This document shows positions 8,915 through 17,129 of a stretch of DNA of 64,000 bases, one piece after another. A model generated the notes under the pieces. That model made no database searches and had not been told where the DNA came from. It saw nothing but the letters and a program-made list of their open reading frames with translations. Each line of letters begins with the position of its first letter. Positions within the stretch are counted from its first letter, which is position 1. Source of the DNA: an uncultured Paracoccaceae bacterium (lineage in GTDB: Bacteria; Pseudomonadota; Alphaproteobacteria; Rhodobacterales; Rhodobacteraceae); contig CANLEQ010000010.1 of the NCBI GenBank assembly GCA_947489705.1, positions 62,001-126,000 of the forward strand, in the 5' to 3' direction. Made by a program: the position numbers and the translations under genes.

Positions 8915-10054
8915 CTACGGCGTTTCGGCGGTCGTCACGTCATGGCCATAGAGCCAGTCGAACCGCTTAAGCATCAGTGCGGGTGCGAGCCCCGCGATCC
9001 GGAGGGCGGCATGCGCCGCATGCTTGCGCCCTCCCGACAGGTGATAATTTCGCGCATTGGCGTTTGCAGCCGCGATCGCCCTCCGGACGCGCGGCGCACG
9101 CTCCGACTGGTAGGCCGCGAGAGCAGCAGCCCGATCAGGTGCTGCAATCGCTCGCGCCAGGCACCAGCCATCCTCAATCGCGAGGTTCGCCCCCTGGCCC
9201 AGGAACGGAAGGGTCGGATGCGCCGCGTCGCCGAGAATCGCGACCGAGCGGCCGTACCAGTTCCGCGCAACCGGATGACGAAAGAGGCCCCAGAGATGAC
9301 AGGTCTCGACCTTGTCGAGCCATTCCGTCACCGGATCGGCGAACCCGGCAAAGGCGCGGCGCAGCGCGGCAGGATCGCCCGGAACATGCCAGCCTTCCTC
9401 GGCCCAGTCCGATCGCTCTTCGACCGCGACGAGATTGAGCCTGCCGCCTCCGAGAGGATAGGCGACGAGGTGATGCCCCGGCCCGGTGAAGACCTGCGCT
9501 TCCGGCGGCGCGTCGCACGCGACGATCGCGCGCCAGGCGATCTGGCCCGTGAAGGTCGGCCGATCCACCCCGTTCAGCGACGCGCGTACCACCGAGTTGA
9601 TCCCGTCCGCCCCCACGACGAAAGGCGCCGTCTCGGTCTCGTGGTCGATGTCGAAGCTCGCAGCAAGACCGTCCCTGACGGTGTGGACCCGCGTGTCGAG
9701 CCGGACGCGCACTCCGGCCTCCCCTGCGGCCGCCGCCAGCATGTCGATCAGCGCGGCACGATGGACCAGGTAATAGCCACCCTGGGAGAGTGGCATGCGG
9801 ATGAGGGGCCGCCCGGAGGGCCCGTCGCTTAGGCGAATGCCCCGGCTTTGCACTGCCGCCTGCCGCAGCCGCGCCGCAAGACCCAGCTCGCTGAGCACCG
9901 CAAGGCCATTGGGACTGATCTGTACGCCAGCCCCGACTTCCGAGATCCGAGGCGCGCGTTCGAGTACCATGGCACGTATGCCGCGACGGGCCAAAGCGAT
10001 GGCGTGGGTCAGGCCGCCGATGCCGCCGCCCACGATGGTGACGTGATCCGGCAT
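8915..10054 (-). CDS. FAD-dependent aromatic-ring monooxygenase (salicylate hydroxylase-like)
   Basis: The protein starts with an FAD-binding Rossmann motif (VTIVGGGIGGLTHAIALARRG), has a DG motif (FVVGADGINSVVRASL) and the second FAD motif GDAAHPTLPFLGQGANLAIED, so it belongs to the class A flavoprotein monooxygenases related to salicylate or 6-hydroxynicotinate hydroxylase. It probably hydroxylates an aromatic or related small molecule using NAD(P)H and O2; the substrate cannot be inferred. The ATG at 10054 has GAGG 8 nt upstream, and the first 14 codons of the longer open frame are dropped. It lies 60 nt downstream of dksA on the same strand and could be co-transcribed. Confidence 0.9.
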   Translation of the reverse strand: MPDHVTIVGGGIGGLTHAIALARRGIRAMVLERAPRISEVGAGVQISPNGLAVLSELGLAARLRQAAVQSRGIRLSDGPSGRPLIRMPLSQGGYYLVHRAALIDMLAAAAGEAGVRVRLDTRVHTVRDGLAASFDIDHETETAPFVVGADGINSVVRASLNGVDRPTFTGQIAWRAIVACDAPPEAQVFTGPGHHLVAYPLGGGRLNLVAVEERSDWAEEGWHVPGDPAALRRAFAGFADPVTEWLDKVETCHLWGLFRHPVARNWYGRSVAILGDAAHPTLPFLGQGANLAIEDGWCLARAIAAPDRAAALAAYQSERAPRVRRAIAAANANARNYHLSGGRKHAAHAALRIAGLAPALMLKRFDWLYGHDVTTAETP

Positions 10055-10114
10055 CGGCCGTTCCTCACTTTGCAAGGCGCCAGAACGCTCCGGCATTGTC
10101 CCGCGGCGAAGGGA

Positions 10115-10537
10115 TCAATCGTCGCGATGGACCTTCTCGCGGCGTTCGTGACGTTCCTGCGCCTCGAGGCTCAGGGTCGCGATCGGGCGCGCGTCCAGAC
10201 GTTTGAGTGAAATCGGCTCGCCGGTGACTTCGCAATAGCCATACTCGCCATCCTCGATCCGCCGCAGGGCGGCGTCGATCTTGGCGACGAGCTTGCGCTG
10301 GCGATCGCGGGTCCGAAGTTCGAGCGCGCGGTCGGTCTCTTCCGAGGCGCGATCGGTTACATCGGGGATATTGCGGGTGCCATCCTGCAATCCGTTGATG
10401 GTACTACGACTTTCGTCCAGAAGTTCGTTGCGCCAATCGAGCAGCTTGCGTCGAAAATATTTCAGCTGACGGTCGTTCATGAACGGCTCGTCTTCCGCCG
10501 GGCGGTACTCTTCCGCCGTGATGGCATCCACCTTCAT
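10115..10537 (-). CDS. dksA: RNA polymerase-binding transcription factor DksA
   Basis: DksA inserts a coiled coil into the RNA polymerase secondary channel and, with ppGpp, tunes promoters during starvation. The coiled-coil region (about residues 20-90) keeps the tip residues D-x-x-D-x-A in DVTDRAS. The C-terminal globular domain (GYCEVTGEPISLKRLDARP) has one cysteine only, where the canonical protein has a four-cysteine zinc finger. Reduced-cysteine DksA proteins are known in alphaproteobacteria. The ATG at 10537 follows AAGGGG at about 8 nt; an adjacent upstream ATG (10540) is an alternative. It is divergent from the MoxR gene. Confidence 0.94.
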   Translation of the reverse strand: MKVDAITAEEYRPAEDEPFMNDRQLKYFRRKLLDWRNELLDESRSTINGLQDGTRNIPDVTDRASEETDRALELRTRDRQRKLVAKIDAALRRIEDGEYGYCEVTGEPISLKRLDARPIATLSLEAQERHERREKVHRDD

Positions 10538-10647
10538 CATGTATTCCCCTTCGGCCGCCGAAAGATGCCGGCGATCCACTTTCCCCGTGGCTACTGCGGC
10601 GCGAATTAACGCAATGCCAACGGCTTGTCACGCGTCATATGCACGTG

Positions 10648-10676
10648 TTGCGGTGTCATCCCCTGCGCTCTAAGGT
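10648..10676 (+). promoter_or_regulatory. Candidate sigma-70 promoter for the MoxR cluster
   Basis: TTGCGG and TAAGGT are separated by exactly 17 nt, and the predicted start is about 28 nt before the MoxR ATG. The match to consensus is partial, so this is a candidate only. Confidence 0.4.
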
Positions 10677-10710
10677 CCGGCCACGTCGCGTCGCGCAGGA
10701 GAACGCCCCG

Positions 10711-11550
10711 ATGAAATTCACGTCCACGACGCGTTACGTTGCGACCGACGACCTTGCCCTTTCGGTCAATGCGGCGATCACCCTCGAACGGCCTCTCCTC
10801 GTGAAGGGCGAGCCGGGAACCGGCAAGACCGAACTTGCGCGCCAGGTCAGCGCGGGACTGGGCCTGCCGATGATCGAGTGGCATATCAAGTCGACGACCC
10901 GCGCGGCACAGGGGCTCTATGAATATGATGCGGTCAGCCGCCTGCGCGACAGCCAGCTCGGCGACGCCCGCGTCCACGACGTGGCGAACTACATCCGGCG
11001 CGGCAAGCTCTGGGAGGCGTTCGACCGCGACGATCGCTGCGTTCTGTTGATCGACGAAATCGACAAGGCCGATATCGAGTTTCCCAACGACCTGTTGCAG
11101 GAACTCGACCGGATGGAATTCCACGTCTACGAGACGGGCGAGACCGTCCGGGCGCGGCAACGTCCCATCGTCATCATCACCTCAAACAACGAGAAGGAAC
11201 TGCCGGATGCGTTCCTGCGCCGCTGTTTCTTCCACTACATCACCTTTCCCGACATCGAGACCATGAGGCGGATCGTCGAGATGCATCACCCCGGCATCAA
11301 GGATGCCCTGCTGACCACCGCGCTCACGCAATTCTACGAGCTGCGCGATCAGCAGGGCCTGAAGAAGAAGCCGTCGACATCCGAGGTCCTCGACTGGCTG
11401 AAGCTGCTTCTGGCCGAGGACATGACGGCCGAGGATCTTCGCCGCGAGGGTCCGTCGGCATTGCCGAAACTGCACGGGGCGCTTCTCAAGAACGAGCAGG
11501 ACGTCCACCTTTTCGAACGTCTGGCCTTTCTCGCCCGCGGTCAGCGGTGA
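10711..11550 (+). CDS. MoxR/CoxD-family AAA+ ATPase
   Basis: The 279-residue AAA+ protein has Walker A GEPGTGKTE (about residues 31-39), Walker B VLLIDEIDKAD (about 112-122), sensor-1 ITSNNEKELPDAF and an arginine-finger region FLRRCFFH. MoxR proteins act as ATP-driven chaperones that work with VWA-domain partners to insert cofactors or activate complexes. A VWA protein lies two genes downstream, supporting this pairing. The ATG has AGGAG about 8-9 nt upstream; the open frame begins 24 codons earlier without family similarity. It is divergent from dksA and starts a four-gene series. Confidence 0.93.
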   Translation: MKFTSTTRYVATDDLALSVNAAITLERPLLVKGEPGTGKTELARQVSAGLGLPMIEWHIKSTTRAAQGLYEYDAVSRLRDSQLGDARVHDVANYIRRGKLWEAFDRDDRCVLLIDEIDKADIEFPNDLLQELDRMEFHVYETGETVRARQRPIVIITSNNEKELPDAFLRRCFFHYITFPDIETMRRIVEMHHPGIKDALLTTALTQFYELRDQQGLKKKPSTSEVLDWLKLLLAEDMTAEDLRREGPSALPKLHGALLKNEQDVHLFERLAFLARGQR

Positions 11551-11663
11551 TCCCCGCCGCGCATGTCCGCGCCGCGCGCCTGCGCGGCAGATCACCGCCG
11601 AGGCGCCTGTGCCGCGCGCGCGCCGGTGGCACCTTGGTCGGTTTCGTGAGATATGCGGCGCCG

Positions 11664-13040
11664 ATGGCCCCGCGATCTCTTCTCCTGACCGCCGTTCTGG
11701 TGCTGTCCGCCTGCGCGCCCCGACTGCCCGAAATGCCGGAAAGACGCGCGGAGGCGCCCGCCTCGCTGCCCCCGATGAAGCTCTTTTCCGAACCGCGCGT
11801 CACCCGGCCGGCGCGCGCCAATACCGACATAGCGCGCGACTTCCTCGATCTGACCTTCGAGCTCGAATCCGGGCGCGCGGTTCCCGTCTTCACCAGGTTC
11901 GAGGAACCGATCACCCTGCGCGTCACCGGCGCGATCCCGAAGACGCTTGAACATGATCTGACGGGTCTCCTGACGCGTCTGCGCCGCGAAGCGAAGATCG
12001 AGATCGCGCGGGTGCGTCCTGCGGGCCCCGCCAACATCACGGTCCAGACGATCTCGCGCAGGGACCTGCAGGGCAGCGTTCCCGAGGCCGCGTGCTTCGT
12101 CGTGCCGCGCGTCGGCAGCTGGGACGAGTTTCGCGCCAACCGCCGCGGCGAGCGCACCGACTGGACGAAGCTGCAACGGCGCGAACGGCTCAGCATCTTC
12201 ATTCCCCGCGACGTCGCCCCGCAAGAGTTGCGCGATTGTCTCCACGAGGAGATGGCGCAGGCTCTCGGCCCCCTCAACGACCTCTATCGCCTCGAGGATT
12301 CCGTCTTCAACGACGACAATTTCCACACGGTACTGACCGGGTTCGACATGCTGATCCTGCGCATGACCTATGCGCCGGAACTACGCACCGGCATGACCCG
12401 CGACCAGGTGGCCGCGCGCCTGCCCTCGATCCTCGCGCGCCTCAATCCGGCGGGGGTCGGCAAACCCGGCGACGGGCGCGGCGCGACGCCCCGGGCATGG
12501 ATCGATGCGGTCCAGCGTGCGATCGGCCCCCGCGCGGGGTCCTCCACGCGGCGCGACGCGGCCGTCCGGGCCGTCGCGATCGGCCGTGCCGAAGGCTGGA
12601 ACGACAACAGGATGGCGTTCTCCCTTTTCCTTCTGGGCCGGCTTAGCCTCGACATGGCCCCAGACCTCTCGCTGGCGGCCTTCTTGCAGGCCGCGAACAT
12701 CTACGCGAGCTCGCCCGCGATGCAGATCCACGAGGCGCATCTGGCCATGCAGCTGGCCGCCTTCGCGCTGAGCGCGGGAGCCGCCGAGCAGGCGATCGCC
12801 ATCGTCGACGCCAATACCGATGCGGTGATCGCCGCCGAGAACGCCGCGCTTCTGGCGACGCTCCTGCTCGTCAAGGTGGAGGCGCTGGAAATCCAGGGGC
12901 GCACCGCGGATGCGGGACGCCTCAGGACCGAGGCGCTCGGCTGGGCGCGCTACGGCTTCGGCTCGGACGCCGAGGTCCGTCGTCGCATGGCTGAGATTGC
13001 CGCGATCTCGCCGCGAAACTCAGAGGAGAACGCCTCATGA
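11664..13040 (+). CDS. DUF2927 lipoprotein with C-terminal helical repeats
   Basis: The N-terminus has a lipoprotein signal peptide with lipobox LSAC (Cys at about residue 17), so the protein is probably anchored to the periplasmic side of a membrane. Residues about 55-270 match what I know of DUF2927, including a HEEMAQALGPLND segment that resembles a metal-binding His-Glu motif without the second His of HExxH. The last 180 residues are alanine-rich helices resembling TPR-like repeats. The function is unknown. It follows the MoxR gene by 113 nt and its stop codon overlaps the start of a 55-codon membrane-protein gene (ATGA). No strong ribosome binding site precedes the chosen ATG. Confidence 0.8.
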   Translation: MAPRSLLLTAVLVLSACAPRLPEMPERRAEAPASLPPMKLFSEPRVTRPARANTDIARDFLDLTFELESGRAVPVFTRFEEPITLRVTGAIPKTLEHDLTGLLTRLRREAKIEIARVRPAGPANITVQTISRRDLQGSVPEAACFVVPRVGSWDEFRANRRGERTDWTKLQRRERLSIFIPRDVAPQELRDCLHEEMAQALGPLNDLYRLEDSVFNDDNFHTVLTGFDMLILRMTYAPELRTGMTRDQVAARLPSILARLNPAGVGKPGDGRGATPRAWIDAVQRAIGPRAGSSTRRDAAVRAVAIGRAEGWNDNRMAFSLFLLGRLSLDMAPDLSLAAFLQAANIYASSPAMQIHEAHLAMQLAAFALSAGAAEQAIAIVDANTDAVIAAENAALLATLLLVKVEALEIQGRTADAGRLRTEALGWARYGFGSDAEVRRRMAEIAAISPRNSEENAS

Positions 13041-13204
13041 TCATTCTGATCGGCATCGTCATCGGCATCGCCTGGGGCATCTACACGGCCCGCAAACGCA
13101 GGGGGAACCGGCTCGACATGGCGCAGTACGCCGCCGCCGCGGCCATCGCCGGGGCTCTCGGGGGGCTGATCCTCACGGTCCTGATCGAGCGGCTGGCGGG
13201 CTAG
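13037..13204 (+). CDS. Small two-segment membrane protein (55 aa)
   Basis: The 55-residue product begins MIILIGIVIGIAWGIYTARK, has a basic centre (RKRRGNR) and a second hydrophobic segment (AAAAAIAGALGGLILTVLI), so it should be an inner-membrane hairpin protein. Its ATG overlaps the stop codon of the DUF2927 gene by 4 nt, and GAGGAG lies about 8 nt upstream, both arguing that it is translated. The next gene, encoding a VWA protein, starts 27 nt later. I do not recognise a family. Its position inside the MoxR-VWA cluster suggests it may be a membrane partner of that machinery. Confidence 0.75.
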   Translation: MIILIGIVIGIAWGIYTARKRRGNRLDMAQYAAAAAIAGALGGLILTVLIERLAG

Positions 13205-13231
13205 CCGGCCACGGCGCAAGGAGGCGCGCCC

Positions 13232-14416
13232 ATGTTCCTTCCCTTCTTTTCGCAACTGCGCCGCCGCAAGGTGCCCGTGAGCCTGCGCGAATTCCTCGAC
13301 TTTCTCGCAGTGCTCAAGACCGGCCGCGTCACCTACGACGTGGACGGATTCTACTATCTCGCCCGGACCGCTCTGGTGAAGAACGAAGCCCATCTCGACC
13401 GCTTCGACCAGGCGTTCGGTGCGACGTTCCGCGGCATCGAGGCGATCCCGCCCGAAGCGGTGATCGAGGCGCTGGCCCTGCCCGAAGATTGGCTTCGCAA
13501 GATGGCCGAGACGCATCTGACGCCGGAGGAACGCGCCGAGATCGAAGCCGCGGGCGGGTTCGACAAATTGATGGAGACATTGCAGCGTCGGTTGCGCGAA
13601 CAGAACGAACGCCACCAGGGCGGCAACAAGTGGATCGGAACCGCCGGCACGTCGCCATTCGGCGCTCATGGCTACAATCCCGAGGGCGTCAGGATCGGTC
13701 AGGACCGCTCGCGCCATCGTCGCGCCGTCAAGGTCTGGGACCGGCGCGAGTTCCACAATCTCGACGACGACCGCGAGCTTGGCACACGCAACATCAAGGT
13801 TGCGCTCAAACGCCTGCGCCGCTGGGCCCGCGACGGCGCCGCCGACGAGCTCGATATGCCCGGCACGATCCGCTCCACGGCCAGCCACGGATATCTCGAC
13901 GTCAAGACCAGGCCCGAGCGGCGCAATGCGGTGCGTGTCCTGCTCTTTCTCGATGTGGGCGGGTCGATGGACGATCACGTCCATGCGGTGTCGGATCTGT
14001 TCTCGGCGGCGAAATCCGAGTTCAGGCATCTCGAGCAATTCTATTTCCACAATTGCCTCTACGAAGGGGTCTGGCGCGACAATCGCCGGCGCCGGACCGA
14101 GCAGATCGCAACCTGGGACGTGCTGCACAGATACGGACCCGAATGGCGCTGCATCTTCGTAGGGGACGCGGCGATGAGCCCCTACGAGATTGCCTATCCC
14201 GGCGGCGCAAACGAGCACTGGAACGCCGAAAGCGGCGAGACCTGGCTGACGCGCGCGCGAGACCAATGGCCAGCGCATCTCTGGATCAATCCCGCGCCCG
14301 AACGCGCCTGGCCCCACACCCAGTCCACGCAGATGATCCGCACCATCTTCGGGTCGGACCGCATGGTGCCGATGACGCTCGAAGGGCTGTCGCGGGGCAT
14401 GAAGGCGCTCGGATAG
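13232..14416 (+). CDS. VWA-domain protein, CoxE-like
   Basis: The 394-residue protein resembles CoxE-type VWA proteins that act together with MoxR/CoxD ATPases. The N-terminal half is helical and charged; the C-terminal half is a von Willebrand factor A domain. The metal-ion-dependent adhesion motif DxSxS is altered to DVGGSMDD (LFLDVGGSMDD), and a later Asp lies in IFVGDAAMSPYE. An AAGGAGG lies 8-9 nt before the ATG. It is the last gene of the MoxR-DUF2927-small membrane protein-VWA series. The client of this chaperone pair is not identifiable; no CO dehydrogenase or methanol dehydrogenase genes are present nearby. Confidence 0.88.
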   Translation: MFLPFFSQLRRRKVPVSLREFLDFLAVLKTGRVTYDVDGFYYLARTALVKNEAHLDRFDQAFGATFRGIEAIPPEAVIEALALPEDWLRKMAETHLTPEERAEIEAAGGFDKLMETLQRRLREQNERHQGGNKWIGTAGTSPFGAHGYNPEGVRIGQDRSRHRRAVKVWDRREFHNLDDDRELGTRNIKVALKRLRRWARDGAADELDMPGTIRSTASHGYLDVKTRPERRNAVRVLLFLDVGGSMDDHVHAVSDLFSAAKSEFRHLEQFYFHNCLYEGVWRDNRRRRTEQIATWDVLHRYGPEWRCIFVGDAAMSPYEIAYPGGANEHWNAESGETWLTRARDQWPAHLWINPAPERAWPHTQSTQMIRTIFGSDRMVPMTLEGLSRGMKALG

Positions 14417-14505
14417 AGCCGACCATCTGCGCGCTGCGAGGAACGGAAGGCCGCAAGGGCGCGTTCGGCATCCGAATTTACGTCACAGGACGAAAGGGAC
14501 ACGAC

Positions 14506-14934
14506 ATGATCAAGAAGCACGGCAGCGCGAACTGGAAAGGCTCGCTTCAGGACGGAAACGGAACGGTTTCGACCCAGACCGGCGTCCTCGACGAGCAGAA
14601 TTACGGATTCAAGTCGCGCTTTGAGGATGGCACGAACACCAATCCCGAAGAACTGATCGGTGCGGCGCATGCCGCGTGCTATTCGATGGCGCTCAGCATG
14701 ATCCTCGGCAAGAGCGATCTGACGCCCGACAATGTCGACACAAAGGCGACCGTTTCTCTGGAAGAAGTCGAAGGCGGGTTCGCGATCACCAAGATCCATC
14801 TCGACGTCACCGCCTCCGTACCCGGTGCGAGCGCGGAACAGTTCGAAGAGGCCGCTCAGGCCGCCAAGGAAGGTTGCCCCGTCTCCAAGGTTCTGACGGG
14901 CGCGGAAATCACGATGGATGCCAAGCTCGCCTGA
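14506..14934 (+). CDS. osmC: OsmC family peroxiredoxin
   Basis: OsmC reduces organic hydroperoxides with two redox cysteines. Both are visible, in HAACYSMALS and in EGCPVSKVL, at the spacing expected for the Ohr/OsmC family. The 142-residue length is standard, and the N-terminal stretch (SANWKGSLQDGNGTVST) favours OsmC over Ohr. The ATG is preceded by AAAGGGA. The gene stands alone, with an 89-nt gap before it and a strong hairpin after it. A longer open frame reading in from upstream is not the real start. Confidence 0.93.
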   Translation: MIKKHGSANWKGSLQDGNGTVSTQTGVLDEQNYGFKSRFEDGTNTNPEELIGAAHAACYSMALSMILGKSDLTPDNVDTKATVSLEEVEGGFAITKIHLDVTASVPGASAEQFEEAAQAAKEGCPVSKVLTGAEITMDAKLA

Positions 14935-14962
14935 TACCGGCCGAGCAGCCCTGAAACTCTGA

Positions 14963-14990
14963 AACGCCGGCCCGTCCTCGGGCCGGCGTT
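14963..14990 (+). terminator. Hairpin terminator after osmC
   Basis: A perfect 12-bp stem (AACGCCGGCCCG with its complement) closes on a TCCT loop. There is no real T-run, only TTCGTCGT, so termination may be inefficient or Rho-assisted. The hairpin lies between osmC and the helicase gene. Confidence 0.6.
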
Positions 14991-15108
14991 CGTCGTGGAA
15001 GAACGCGGCATGGCCGAGGCCCCCTATACATTCGCCCCGGACATGCCTATTGCACCGCCGACGCTGATGCCGCATGCAACCGCCCGCGGCCGGAACGGAG
15101 CGACCCCC

Positions 15109-17082
15109 ATGCACACGACCTTGACCGACGCCCTCGCGGAGCGCGGGTACGATACGCTGACCGAAGTGCAGCAGGCGGTGACCGTTCCGGAACTTCAGGA
15201 TGCCGACCTGCTGGTCTCGGCGCAGACGGGATCGGGCAAGACCGTGGGCTTCGGGCTTGCCATCGCGCATACCCTTCTCGGGGCGTCCGACCGGTTCGAA
15301 CATGCCGCTGCCCCTCTGGCCCTCATCATCGCGCCGACGCGCGAACTGGCCTTCCAGGTCATGCGCGAACTCGACTGGCTCTATGCCAAGGCGGGGGCGC
15401 GCGTCGTCTCCTGCGTGGGCGGCATGGACATGCGCGACGAGAGGCGCGCGCTCGACCGCGGCTCGCATATCGTCGTCGGAACGCCCGGGCGCCTGCGCGA
15501 CCACATCACGCGCGGATCGCTCGACATGTCGTCGCTGCGCGCGATCGTCATGGACGAGGCCGACGAGATGCTGGATCTCGGGTTCCGCGAAGACCTCGAA
15601 TTCATGCTGGCCGAGGCGCCGTCGGACCGGCGCACGCTGATGTTCTCGGCCACCGTGCCCCCGGCGATCGCCAAGCTGGCCGAGCGGTATCTGCGCAATG
15701 CAGAACGGGTCAACACCGTCAGCGGCCGCGCGCAGCATAGCGACATCGCCTATCAGGCCCTGCGCGTGTCGCAGGCCGATGCCGAGAACGCGATCGTCAA
15801 CGTGCTGCGGTTCCACGAGGCGGCCAACGCGATGGTCTTCGCCAACACGCGCGCGGCGGTGAACCGGCTGACCGCCCGGTTCGGCAATCGCGGCTTCAGC
15901 GTGGTGAGCCTTTCGGGCGAGCTGTCGCAGACCGAACGGACCCATGCGCTTCAGGCGATGCGCGACGGCCGCGCGCGGGTCTGCGTGGCGACGGACGTGG
16001 CCGCCCGCGGCATCGACCTGCCCAACCTGGAACTCGTGATCCACGCGGAGCTTCCGTCGAATGCCGAAGGTCTGCTGCACCGGTCGGGCCGGACGGGCCG
16101 CGCCGGCCGCAAGGGGATCTCGGCGCTGATCGTGACGCCGAAATCCGTCAAGAAAGCCGAACGGCTTCTGAAATTCGCGAAGATCACGGCCGATTGGACG
16201 ACCGCGCCCGGCGCCGACGACGTGTTGCGCGCCGACGAGGCACGGATGCTGGCCGATCCCGCCTGGGAAACCGAACTGACCGGTGACGAACGCGCCTTCG
16301 CCACCACGCTTCTCGACCGCCATTCCCCCGAGGCCATCGCGGCGGCCTATCTGCGGCTCTATCGCACCCGCCATACCGCGCCCGAGGATCTCTCCGCGCC
16401 GGACGCGCCGCGTGCGGACCGTCGCGAGCGGGCACCGTTCGGCCCTTCGGCCTGGATCACGCTGTCGGTCGGGCGCGACGCGCAGGCCGAACCGCGCTGG
16501 CTTCTGCCTCTGCTGTGCCGCGCCGGCAATCTCGACAAGGATCAGATCGGCGCGATCCGCGTGCAGCCGTCGGAAACGCTGGTCGAGCTGTCCCAGCCCG
16601 CGCTTGCGGGCTTCCTCGCAGCCCTCGGACCCGACGGCGAACTCGAAAAGGGCGTGCGCGCGCGGCCGGTGGATCAGAACTCCGAAACCGCCGGGCCACC
16701 CCCCGCAGCCGCGCCGGAGCCTGCTGCGCAGGAAACGCTGCGCCGGCCTGATCCCGCGCCGGCACCGCACCGCGACAAACCTGCATTCGACAAGCCGAAG
16801 CCGCGGGACAAGCCGAAATTCGACAAGCCCCGCCCGCAGGACAAGCCGCGCGACAAGCCCAAGCGGCCCAAGACCGCGCCCCTCGACGAAACCCGGGACG
16901 GCAGCGTCACGCGCCTGCGCCAACCGAGCGATCCGCGCCCCAAGGACAAGCCGGGCGCCAAGCCCAAGACCTTCCGCAAGGGGGCCTCCGATCCGTCCCA
17001 GCGCATGGAACGGCCCGACAAACCGGGGGCCAAGCGCAAGCGTCCGGGCGGCGACAAGCCCCCGCACCGCAAACCCCGCTGA
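15109..17082 (+). CDS. DEAD-box RNA helicase with DbpA-like domain and DKP-rich tail
   Basis: Helicase motifs run in order: AQTGSGKT (about residues 39-46), PTRELAFQ, MDEADEML, SAT, and HRSGRTGRAGRKG. Residues about 440-510 look like a DbpA/CsdA-type RNA-binding domain (WITLSVGRDAQAEPRWLLP). The last 100 residues are disordered and basic with many Asp-Lys-Pro units (DKPKPRDKPKFDKP). The protein probably remodels structured RNA, in ribosome assembly or cold response; the exact role is inferred. I chose the ATG at 15109, which has GGAG 8 nt upstream and begins just before the Q motif; a GTG at 14995 and an ATG at 15010 would add 33-38 residues. Confidence 0.92.
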   Translation: MHTTLTDALAERGYDTLTEVQQAVTVPELQDADLLVSAQTGSGKTVGFGLAIAHTLLGASDRFEHAAAPLALIIAPTRELAFQVMRELDWLYAKAGARVVSCVGGMDMRDERRALDRGSHIVVGTPGRLRDHITRGSLDMSSLRAIVMDEADEMLDLGFREDLEFMLAEAPSDRRTLMFSATVPPAIAKLAERYLRNAERVNTVSGRAQHSDIAYQALRVSQADAENAIVNVLRFHEAANAMVFANTRAAVNRLTARFGNRGFSVVSLSGELSQTERTHALQAMRDGRARVCVATDVAARGIDLPNLELVIHAELPSNAEGLLHRSGRTGRAGRKGISALIVTPKSVKKAERLLKFAKITADWTTAPGADDVLRADEARMLADPAWETELTGDERAFATTLLDRHSPEAIAAAYLRLYRTRHTAPEDLSAPDAPRADRRERAPFGPSAWITLSVGRDAQAEPRWLLPLLCRAGNLDKDQIGAIRVQPSETLVELSQPALAGFLAALGPDGELEKGVRARPVDQNSETAGPPPAAAPEPAAQETLRRPDPAPAPHRDKPAFDKPKPRDKPKFDKPRPQDKPRDKPKRPKTAPLDETRDGSVTRLRQPSDPRPKDKPGAKPKTFRKGASDPSQRMERPDKPGAKRKRPGGDKPPHRKPR

Positions 17083-17129
17083 TCGGTCGCATTGCATAAG
17101 GCTGCGCCGCGCCCCATCTTGGTGGGGAC

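Noticed and set aside
11571-11588. GCCGCGC-GCCT-GCGCGGC hairpin between the MoxR and DUF2927 genes as a terminator
   Set aside because: It has no T-run, and such GC-only stems are common by chance in this DNA; the genes are likely co-transcribed.
12910-14505. Long frame that reads into osmC
   Set aside because: It crosses the VWA gene in another frame and shows no domain until the OsmC ATG at 14506.
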